The notes beneath the pieces are model-generated. The model saw nothing but the letters and a program-made list of their open reading frames with translations, searched no databases and was not told the origin of the DNA. The translations under genes and the position numbers were made by a program. Below, one piece after another: positions 40,892 to 49,137 of a stretch of 64,000 nucleotides of DNA. This DNA is from Diacronema lutheri (Eukaryota; Haptophyta; Pavlovophyceae; Pavlovales; Pavlovaceae), in the NCBI GenBank assembly GCA_019448385.1, contig JAGTXO010000011.1:896001-960000 (forward strand), written 5' to 3'. Within the stretch, counting starts at the first letter, position 1. Each line of letters begins with the position of its first letter.

Positions 40892-41690
40892 ACGGCGACG
40901 GCGGGCCTAGAGCGTTCCCCCCCCCCCCCCCCTCCCCCCCCCCCCCCCCCCCCCTCCTCCTCCCACCGCTCGCGCGGCTACGCGCTCCCAGCATACGAGC
41001 CATGACGTGCCGGGTCACGACACGTGATGCATGCGATCGCCTGGTCCTCAGCCTGGTCGGCGAGGCCGCAGTGTCCAAAAGGGGCGCCACCATGGCAGCC
41101 GCCGAGCAGGCGATGCACGCCGTGCAACAGATGGAGAGCACATGAATGGCGACGGCGGGCCGGGATGACACGCGTTCGGCGAGGCCGCAGTGTCCAAAAG
41201 GGGCGCCACCATGGCAGCCGCCGAGCAGGCGATGCACGCCGTGCAACAGATGGAGAGCACATGAATGGCGACGGCGGGCCTAGAGCGTTTCCCCCCCCCA
41301 CCCCCCCCCCCCCCCCCCCCTCCTCCTCCCACCGCTCGCGCGGCTACGCGCTCCCAGCATACGAGCCATGACGTGCCGGGTCACGACACGTGATGCATGC
41401 GATCGCCTGGTCCTCAGCCTGGTCGGCGAGGCCGCAGTGTCCAAAAGGGGCGCCTCCTCCTCCCACCGCTCGCGCGGCTACGCGCTCCCAGCATACGAGC
41501 CATGACGTGCCGGGTCACGACACGTGATGCATGCGATCGCCTGGTCCTCAGCCTGGTCGGCGAGGCCGCAGTGTCCAAAAGGGGCGCCACCATGGCAGCC
41601 GCCGAGCAGGCGATGCACGCCGTGCAACAGATGGAGAGCACATGAATGGCGACGGCGGGCCGGGATGACACGCGTTCATCAGTGCAACAG
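40892..41690 (+). repeat. tandem partial copies of the dsRBD exon with poly-C spacers
   Basis: At least four further copies of the 3' exon follow the dsRBD gene: about 40967-41145, 41173-41264, 41331-41453 and 41461-41645. Each starts at a different point in the exon. Copies share a small deletion relative to the parent (the segment coding TPVDGGRA is lost). Spacers include C-runs at 40917-40963 and 41291-41320 and the short sequence GGGATGACACGCGTT. The longest copy leaves a 48-codon frame from an internal ATG. They read as recent non-functional duplications or optional 3' exons. Confidence 0.85.
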
Positions 41691-41700
41691 CGCGTGCGCT

Positions 41701-42018
41701 TCAGTGCGTGCACGCGCCGCCGTTCGCCGGGTTGTCGCACGGGAGCAGCCCAAAGTTGGCGTTGAAGAGCGACTCGGTGATCGGGTTGGGCGAGCCCAGG
41801 AAGTTCATGTTTGCCGTCGCGCCCGAGAAATGCCCCGCGTCAAAGAAGCGCGGGATGTGCCACGAGTTGAGCTCCCAGCTCGCGGTGCCAGGATCTTCGG
41901 TGTAGTCGCTGCTGCCCGCGACGCTGTCGTTCGGGCTGCCGAGGAAGTAGACCACATCCGACTTCCACGGGCTCGCAGGCTTCTCGTCGTAGTACTCGTG
42001 CGAAACGGCGTAGGTCAT
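41701..42018 (-). CDS. orphan conserved-looking exon or small protein
   Basis: 105 codons from an ATG at 42018 to a stop at 41701. The sequence is protein-like and unlike the GC-driven frames around it: TYAVSHEYYDEKPASPW, two FLGSPN motifs, ELNSWHIPRFFDAGHFSG, and a Cys-containing end (CDNPANGGACTH). GTCAG directly before CTGGCG (about 42021) could be a splice acceptor, making this the last exon of a gene whose upstream part is displaced or lost. Family unknown. It abuts the dsRBD exon array, so truncation by that rearrangement is possible. Confidence 0.5.
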   Translation of the reverse strand: MTYAVSHEYYDEKPASPWKSDVVYFLGSPNDSVAGSSDYTEDPGTASWELNSWHIPRFFDAGHFSGATANMNFLGSPNPITESLFNANFGLLPCDNPANGGACTH

Positions 42019-42196
42019 CGCCAGCTGACGTGCCCCCGGCGCGGACGCGCGCGCACCGCGGGCGCTCCCCAAAAGCGCGGGCGCCCTCTTCCTCGCTCCT
42101 AAAAAAACGGGTACTCAACCCTGCTACGACTAAGTTGGGGTCCCGCTGCTCGCGGCAGGCAGGGGCGCCGGCCGTGGGGCTGAAGCGGCGCAGCGT

Positions 42197-43233
42197 ATGG
42201 CGCAGACGCGGCTGCTGAATGAGCCACACGCGCAACTGGAGCCCTACTTCCCGCTGCCCGCACGCTTTGGGCCCTCGCTCACGTGGGGTGCCGCGCTGCT
42301 CGGCGTGACCACGACGTGCGGCGCGGCGCTCAGCGTCTACGTGGGCCAGTCGGCGCCAGCCCGGTACAGGCTCGCGCTCACGCAGCTGCCCGCGCACGCG
42401 CCCGCGCGCACAATCCTCGGCGTTGGCTTCTGCCTGCTCGGCCTTCTCCTCTTCCTCGTCAGCTGGTCCGTCTTCCACTCGCTCGAGCTGCGGCTGCAGG
42501 GCATCTCGGCGCGCAACAGCCTCGCCAACCGGCTCGCGTACCGGCTGGGCACGCTCGTCGCGGCCGGGCTCTTCGCGTCAGGCTCGGCGGTTCATGCGCC
42601 GCACCACGCGCACTTCCTTTTTGCGCTGCTGCTCGCCACAACCGGCGCGCTCGCGCTCGCCCAGTTCTGCACGATCACGTGGCTCGTGCACACCAACCAG
42701 CATCGGCTCATGCGGCACGCCAAGGACTTCTTCTGGCTGCGAGCAAAGAAGGGCGCACTGTGCGCGATGGTTTTGATTGCACTCACCCGGTGCGTCAGGG
42801 CGCCAGGCTGGCGCACGCCCCCGTGCGCCCGCGCGTGCGGCGCGCAATGCTGAGCGCACGGCGCCGCGCCGCGCGCTCGCCGCGGCCCCTCCGCGTGCCG
42901 GTCGTTTTTCGTACGCCCGGCGTCGCAGCTTTATCCTGCCGCTTGCGTGGCGCGGCGCGCCAGTGCTGATGACCGCTGGCCTCGAGGACGTGTGCTTCGT
43001 CATTTCCTGCGCGTTCATCGGCTCGTACAGCAATGAGCTCAGGTGCGTCCTCGCGTCCACGTCCTCGCGTCTGCGTCCGCGCGCGCGCGCGCGCGCGCGC
43101 GCGCGCGTGCGTGCGCGCAGCAGCAGGTCAGCGCACCCTCGGCACTCACGCGTTGACGTCGTGCGCGCACGGTGCGCGCGGCTGGGCGCACAGGCATTTT
43201 TCCCTCCAGCTGCAGCCCGTAATCGTCCTGTGA
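42197..43233 (+). CDS. Frag1/DRAM/Sfk1-like multi-pass membrane protein, two introns
   Basis: Exons 42197-42789, 42929-43042 and 43194-43233; introns 42790-42928 (GTGCGT...GCAG) and 43043-43193 (GTGCGT...ACAG, with a GC dinucleotide run), both phase 2, 248 residues. Six hydrophobic helices lie at about residues 28-48, 72-94, 112-130, 138-160, 187-210 and 216-236. The last helix and tail (CAFIGSYSNELRHFSLQLQ) resemble the C-terminus of DRAM proteins (FFLTYIRDFQKISL). Frag1/DRAM members act in autophagy, lysosome function or GPI-lipid traffic. The match is by pattern only. The final exon codes just 13 residues. Confidence 0.58.
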
Positions 43234-43305
43234 CTGTGTGCGGTGTGCCCCCCCGGCGGGCGCTATTTTACGGACCGCTCGGCACGGTTCCGTGTCACTC
43301 AGCTG

Positions 43306-46300
43306 TCACTCATCCCAGCCACGCAAGGCAGACCCCGTAGGGCGCGCGCTTATCACCGGCGGCTCTGGCGACGTGCGCTCGCCGGCAGCCTGTGCGAGCT
43401 CGTGTGCGAGCTGCTTCGCGAGGTGCTGCCCAACGCCCGTGCAGACGAGCTCCTCCCACGGCAGGCCGTACGGCTCGCGCCCACCAAGGTGCTCGCGCAG
43501 CGCTGCGGCGCGCCGTTCGGAGAAGCCGTGCACGCGCAGCACGAGCTGCGCGAGCGCGCGCTCGGAGCCAGCGAGCGCTGCGGCCTCGCCCGCGTCGGGC
43601 GCGGCACGCCGCTTTGCGCGCTCGCGCGCTGGCACGGCGGCTGCTTGCACCGTCGGCACCGCGCGCGCACGGCCCTGCGGCGCTGACCGCGCGCTCAGGG
43701 CGGCACCCGCCGTCGGCGCATCGGCCTCGGGCGTTCGTGCCACGTGCGCCTCTGTTGCGCTTGGCCCTACGCGCGGCGCGGGGGACGCCGCCGGCCGCGG
43801 CTGCGCGCGCCACGTCGCAGCGCCGCGCGCCGACGCGGCCTTCCGAGCACAGTCCGGTGTGGCGGTGTCCGGGCCAACAGGCCCGTCCGGCGCGTGCGGC
43901 GCGCTCGCGTCTTCCGAAGCGCGGTCGGCGGCGTTCGCTCCCGCCGCGGCCGACTCTTCTGCCGCGCACGCGTCCTCCGTGCGTTGCACGATCCGCTCGG
44001 CCGCCGAGGTGAGAAGTGAAGTGAGGTACACGGCCTTCTTCTGCGTGCCGCCATGAACAGCCGCCCACTCCCACCACGGCAGCTCGAGCACCGCCCACCC
44101 GTCGAGCGCGAGGTGCGTGCACTTGAGGCGCGACTCGGGTCGCAGCTTGCGGACCAAGTCGTAATGCGACGGTCCGTTCACCTCGATCACGAGGCCCTTG
44201 CACACGGTCGTCGCGCGCGACACGGCGGTGCGCGTGCGCACCGCCGCGGCGCCGAGGAGCTGTGCGAAGGCACCGTCCGTCGGCTCGCCCGCGACGAAGG
44301 TGGTCGACTCGGTCACCGCCGGCGCGCCCACGAGCGTCGCATACTCGTGCGCCGCGTCGCCTTCTGCGGGCCACGTGAGCGCAGCGGCCGCCGCTTCGCC
44401 GGCCGAGCCGAGGCTCGCGGTCGTAACGACGCGCGCGCCGCCGAGCTCGCGCGCGCCCTCGGCGCCGCCGCCGCCGCCGCCGCCGGCGCCGGCGCCGGCG
44501 CCGCCCGCTCCGGGCGCGATCTGCGCGAGGCCCATAATCGCAATGTCAACGTGGTAACCCAGCGAGGGCACGCACAGCTCGTTCACGTGGTCGATGCCGA
44601 GGCGCGCGAGCACGTTGGACACGTCGGTGTGCAGCTGCGAGGAGTGTTGTGGCACCTGCATCACAACAGCTTCGCGGCAGGCGCTGAGCATGAGCAGCGG
44701 CGGCAGCCACTTTGCGCGTCCCTGCAGCGCGACCGAGACGAAGAACTGGTGGAGCATCGAGCGCTCCTCGAGCACGAAACGGTCGGGCCCAAGCACCGAC
44801 ACGCTCGCGCTGAGCGCGCGCACGAGCGTCGGCGGCAAGAAGTCGCTCACCGCCCAGCTCCACGCGACGCTCGCGAGCTCCTGCGGCGTGAACGTGGCTG
44901 CACGCCACTCCGCCTCGGCGGCGAGCCGGTCGCGCAGCGGTCGCCGGTCGCGCAGAGGCCATCCGGCCTTGGCAAAGGCGAGGAGCGTGTGTGTGAGGCC
45001 TTGCGACGTGAGCCGCTCCGTCTTCTGCATGAGCGCGGATGCGACCGCCTCGAAGAGGTCGAGCCGCGCGACGCCCGTGACCGCGAACGCCCACGCGGTG
45101 TTGGCGAGCTCTTGCTCGTTAAAAGTGCGAATGCGCCGAAGGCTCTCGCTCGCGATGGCGTTCGAGAGGCGCGTGTCGCGCACTTCGGCGCGCGCGAAGG
45201 CGAAGGCCGTGCTCGCGAGCTCCTGCGTCGTGAAGCGCGGCAGCCGCGAGCTCCGCTTCTCGCCCGCAAGCGTCGCGCCCCCCGTTGCCTCGCGCGCGAC
45301 GGCGCCAAAGAGCGCCTCGGCTGGCACGCCCGCTTTTGCGAAGGCCCAGACGAGGTTGGCGAGGCCCTGCGTCGTGAAGAGGCCGATGCGCGTGAAGGCC
45401 TGGTGCGCGATCGCGTCAAAGAGGCGCGTGCTCGTCACGCCCGCCGTCGCAAACGCCCACGCGAGGCTCGAGAGCTCCTGCTCTTTGAACTCGCCGACGC
45501 GGTCGCTCGCCTCTGCGGCAATACCCTCGAAGAGCGCGTCGGCGGGCACGCTGGCGGTGGCAAAGGCCCACGCGGTGTTGGCGAGGCCCTGGGCGATGAA
45601 GGTGCGCAGCCGTGGCTCCGCCTCCACTGCGATCGCGTCGAAGAGCGCCGGCGCCGACACGTTGAGCTTTGCGAACGCCCACGCGGTATTGGCGAGCTCC
45701 TGCTCGTTGAAAGTCCGGATGCGCTCGGCCGAGCCCGCGGCTTGGGCGACGCGCTCGAAGAAGTCGGGCACGTGCACACCGGCCGTCGCGAACGCGAGCA
45801 TCGTGTTGGACAACTCCTGAGAGTTGAACTCGTCCAGCCGCGGCGCCGCCTCCGCCGCGACGCGCCGCATCGTCTCGTGCGCCGGCACGTAGCCGAGGCG
45901 CGCGATGCCGTACGGCACGCCGGCGAGGTTGCGCGGCGTTAAGCGCGAGAGCACCTCCTCGGTGCGGCGCTGCAGCGTGCGCAGGTTGGCGTCGTGCTCG
46001 CGGAAGAAGGCCTCGCGCTCGCGCCGCGAAAGCCGCGCCTTGCCGAGCTGATTCCAGACGGCGCACAGATTGATCTCGTTGCACGATGAGCCGCCCTCCT
46101 CAAACACGCGCATGATCTCGGCGGCGCTGCCCGCGCGCGCAAGGCGGTTTGTGATCTGCCGGGCGGCGGCTGCGTTCGTTGACGGCGCACGCCGCGCGCC
46201 CACGTTCGCCGGCAGCTCGCCCGCGAGCACGGACGACGGCGCGGCGTGCGGCGGCGCGCGGTACGGCAGGCGCTGGCGCAGACGGCCGCTGCCGTGCGCG

Positions 46301-46578
46301 CGCACGGTCCGCGTGGGCTGGCCGGGGCGCGCGCCACCGTGCAGCTGGACAAGCAGCGTGAGCAGCGCGAGCGCGCGCAGCGCGCTCGCGGCGAGCATCG
46401 GGGGAAGCGCTTCAGCGACGGCTTGCGAATCCCCTCGCCATGCACGCCTTATTACTGTCTGGAGGTGACGAGTCAGGACCGAGCTGTCTGCCATGGCGCC
46501 GGCGCCCAGCAGACCCGCGGCGAGCCGGGCGGCGCGTCGAAGGCAACGCGGCCGCGCAGCCTGACCAGCCGCAGCCAT
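43306..46578 (-). CDS. OPR-repeat RAP-domain organelle RNA-binding protein
   Basis: Intronless, 1,090 codons, ATG at 46578. After an Arg/Ala-rich N-terminus (possible plastid or mitochondrial targeting, residues 1-110), about nine helical repeats of 37-38 residues run from about 245 to 600, each with a core like FNEQELANTAWAFA. A RAP domain follows at about 860-920 (CKGLVIEVNGPSHYD ... LALDGWAVLELPWWEW ... KKAVYLTSLL). Octotricopeptide-type repeats plus RAP are typical of nuclear proteins that stabilise, process or help translate individual organelle mRNAs in algae and protists. A Glu/Ala-rich linker and a C-terminal helical domain of about 90 residues close the protein. Its ATG lies 21 bp from the stop of the upstream kinase fusion gene. 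Confidence 0.88.
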   Translation of the reverse strand: MAAAGQAARPRCLRRAARLAAGLLGAGAMADSSVLTRHLQTVIRRAWRGDSQAVAEALPPMLAASALRALALLTLLVQLHGGARPGQPTRTVRAHGSGRLRQRLPYRAPPHAAPSSVLAGELPANVGARRAPSTNAAAARQITNRLARAGSAAEIMRVFEEGGSSCNEINLCAVWNQLGKARLSRREREAFFREHDANLRTLQRRTEEVLSRLTPRNLAGVPYGIARLGYVPAHETMRRVAAEAAPRLDEFNSQELSNTMLAFATAGVHVPDFFERVAQAAGSAERIRTFNEQELANTAWAFAKLNVSAPALFDAIAVEAEPRLRTFIAQGLANTAWAFATASVPADALFEGIAAEASDRVGEFKEQELSSLAWAFATAGVTSTRLFDAIAHQAFTRIGLFTTQGLANLVWAFAKAGVPAEALFGAVAREATGGATLAGEKRSSRLPRFTTQELASTAFAFARAEVRDTRLSNAIASESLRRIRTFNEQELANTAWAFAVTGVARLDLFEAVASALMQKTERLTSQGLTHTLLAFAKAGWPLRDRRPLRDRLAAEAEWRAATFTPQELASVAWSWAVSDFLPPTLVRALSASVSVLGPDRFVLEERSMLHQFFVSVALQGRAKWLPPLLMLSACREAVVMQVPQHSSQLHTDVSNVLARLGIDHVNELCVPSLGYHVDIAIMGLAQIAPGAGGAGAGAGGGGGGGAEGARELGGARVVTTASLGSAGEAAAAALTWPAEGDAAHEYATLVGAPAVTESTTFVAGEPTDGAFAQLLGAAAVRTRTAVSRATTVCKGLVIEVNGPSHYDLVRKLRPESRLKCTHLALDGWAVLELPWWEWAAVHGGTQKKAVYLTSLLTSAAERIVQRTEDACAAEESAAAGANAADRASEDASAPHAPDGPVGPDTATPDCARKAASARGAATWRAQPRPAASPAPRVGPSATEAHVARTPEADAPTAGAALSARSAPQGRARAVPTVQAAAVPARERAKRRAAPDAGEAAALAGSERALAQLVLRVHGFSERRAAALREHLGGREPYGLPWEELVCTGVGQHLAKQLAHELAQAAGERTSPEPPVISARPTGSALRGWDE

Positions 46579-46599
46579 AGGGGCGCCGGCAGCCTGCGT

Positions 46600-48990
46600 T
46601 CACTCCCATTCGCTGTCGCCCCTCTCCACTTTGTCAAACATTCTGATCAAGTTGTCCACGCCGACGAGATAGCCGTCCTCGCCGTTCCCCGGTGCCCACG
46701 CATCGCGGTGCGAGATGCGCTCGCCGGACGGAGCTGCCGCCGACGATGAGAAATCAATCATGTGCACGCCCACGCGCTGCGCCGGCGCGTCGGCGCCGGG
46801 CGGCAGCCGCTCGGCTTGGCGCGCCGCCGCGAGGTCGTACGTGAAGAGCAGCGACGAGCGGATGAGCGAGTGGCGCGGGAAGAAGTGCTCGTCCGCCTCG
46901 AGCGCGGCGCGCAGCGCGCGCAGCCGTGCAGCAAACGCCGCCGCAACGGCTGCCGATGCGCAGACGAAACGCGTCAGCTCGCGCAGCACGGCGGCGGGTT
47001 GGCGTGGCCCGCGCCGAAAGTTGAGCGGCGTGTCGTTCATTCGAGGATCGTCGCCGATCTTCATCGCGTCTATCCGGAAGCCGAGCGTCTGCGTCGTCGT
47101 GAGGCCCTCCCGGAACCTGAGGTAGCGCAGCTTTGTGATCGCACCCGCCTCAATCTCGTCGAGCAGCGCGGCCGACTTGTCGAGCGAGACCATCTTTGAG
47201 AGCAGGTCGGGCCGCGCCGTCGTGTCGCGCATGTCCGACTGGGCCGACGCGAGCGCGCGCGCGCGCGAAGGGGGGAGGAAGGGAAGGGGAGGGGTTGGAA
47301 GGAGGGACAGATGCGCGGCAGCGCGCGCCGCGCCGCGCCGCGCCGCGTGAGGCGTGTCTGATGGGCACCACGATGGGGCAAATCAGGAAGCCGGGCCTGA
47401 TGGACATCAAGATTGGCAAAGGTGCGCCGCACGCGCGCGCGGCGCAGGCGCGGCGTGCCTCGGTGACCGTGCGCGTGCCCATCTTGATGTCCATCAGGCA
47501 CGGCTCCGTGAAGTGCGCGGTGACGTCATCGAGCACGATGCACACGTCACGCCCGTCACCGTTGTAACCGCCCGCCGTCTCTGCGTCGGTTGAGCGGCTT
47601 CCAACGGACGTGTTAGGACGCACGAGGTGCAGCGCGCTGCGCGAGGCGGAGGGCGGCCTGCTCGCTCCGCGCGCCGAGCTGGCGGGCGTGCTGAGCGCCG
47701 ACGTTGCGCGCTCGGGTTCCGGCGAGTCCTGGGAGGCGGCAAGTCCGGGGAGGAGGCGGGACACGCCGGCGGGCGAGCCGTAGAGCGCGGCGACGGCGTC
47801 CGAGTTGTGCAGCTCGCCGTGGTAGGGCGGGACGAAGACGCCGAGCCCCGAGCCCAGCCGCGTGATCGCCTCGTAGCAGTCGCGCTCCGCCGCGCGCGTG
47901 CGCTTCACAATTCGGCCAGCCGAGTCGCGCGCAAAGGAATCCGCGTGACCAGCGATCGTGACGGCGGCGCGGATGTCGTCGGCGTTGACGGTGATGCGCG
48001 AGTACTGGCGGCGGAGCATGGCGGAGCGCGGCTTGGCGCCCTCCACCCACGGGTGCGACACCACGTCCGCCAGCGCTATCCTCCGCCGCGGGTCTTTGGC
48101 GAGCAGGCCAGCGAGCAACTCTCGCATCGACGCATCGTCGTCGAGCTCGGCGGGCAGCACGGCGGGCTCGGGAGAGCAAACGGCGGCGGTGAGCTCCTCG
48201 TGCGACGAGCACGCGTACGGCACGCGGCCGAGCAGCATCACGTAGAGCGTGACGCCGAGGCTCCAGACGTCGGCCGACTTGCCGTAGTAGGGCGCATCGC
48301 CCCACACCTCGGGCGCGCAGTACATCGGGGTGCCGGGCGAGCCGGAGGTGAGCACGTCGTGTGAATGCGCGCCCTGCTCGTCGCGCGGCCGCTCCGCGTC
48401 GGAGAGCAGCCGCGAGACGCCAAGGTCGGCAATAATCCCGCGCCGGTCTGCGGAGACGAGCACGTTGTCCGGCTTGAGGTCAAAATGGACCACGTTCTGG
48501 AAGTGCAGGTAGCTGAGGCCCTCGACGACGTCGGCGAAGAAGCGGCGCGCAGCGTCGCGCTCGAGCGGTGCGGTCGGCTCGTCGGGCAGGCCGCCCGTGT
48601 CCATCAGCGCGCCGTTGGAGTGGTAGTCGAGCACAATGCACAGCTTGTCCTTCTCCGGGTCGTCGACGACCTCGTGCATCCGGATCACGTTCGGGTGGTT
48701 GAGCTTCTTCATTAGCGCGATCTCGCGCAGCACGTCGTCGTACGCGTTCTTGTACCGACCCTCGGCCGCGGACCACTGCCGCCGCCGCTTCAGCAGCGAC
48801 TTTTTGACGACCTGCACGGGCGCGCGCGGTGGCGCGAGTCGGCGCGCGCGCGCGCGAAACGGTGCGGCGTGCGCGCGAGCGCAGCGCGCACCTTCATCGC
48901 AAAGATCTCGCCGGTGACGGCAAGCTTCACCTTACGCACCTTTGCGTACGAGCCTCGGCCAATCGTTTCGAGCTTGAGGTAGCGCTCCAT
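46600..48990 (-). CDS. fused CaMKK-like protein kinase and inositol polyphosphate kinase
   Basis: Exons 48990-48892, 48811-47468 and 47238-46600; introns 48812-48891 (GTGCGC...GCAG) and 47239-47467 (GTCACC...CCAG), phase 0, 693 residues. Residues 1-280 are a protein kinase: GRGSYAKV loop, FAMK lysine, catalytic loop HFDLKPDN, magnesium loop ADLGVS, CAPEVWG, DVWSLGVTLY. The kinase resembles CaMKK/LKB1-type enzymes. From about 330 an inositol polyphosphate kinase follows: LGVFVPPYHGEL, CIVLDDVTAHF, PCLMDIKMGTRT (PxxxDxKxG), then ARPDLLSKMV, FRIDAMKIG, RSSLLFTYD, VHMIDFS and DGYLVGVDNLIRMF. All landmarks of the IP6K/IPMK/IP3K family are present. The second intron uses an unusual GTCACC donor, so that boundary is the least certain. 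Confidence 0.82.
47395..47499. repeat. inverted repeat spanning exon 2 end and intron 2 of the kinase fusion
   Basis: A 19-bp perfect inverted repeat (47395-47413 and 47481-47499), extended by four more pairs after one mismatch. The right arm is the exon sequence for the inositol kinase motif LMDIKMG. The left arm is an inverted copy inside the following intron. In the transcript the two could fold into a hairpin that encloses the 5' splice site. Confidence 0.8.
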
Positions 48991-49137
48991 GCGCGCGACG
49001 CTCTCCTCCCAGAGCCCGCCAAAGTGGACACCGACCACCGTAATAATAATAATGGCGCGCTAGGAAATCACTGATCGGACGGTGAGAAATGATGTTGAGA
49101 TTTCCTGGCGCCAACGATGGCGTCTTGACGATCGACG
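48991..49137. promoter_or_regulatory. shared divergent promoter with imperfect 13-bp inverted repeat
   Basis: 147 bp between the start codons of the kinase fusion (minus) and the double-PH gene (plus). It contains a TAA trinucleotide run (49041-49052) and an inverted repeat, 49057-49069 against 49099-49111, matching at 12 of 13 positions. The symmetry would suit a dimeric factor, but function is inferred from position only. Confidence 0.45.
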
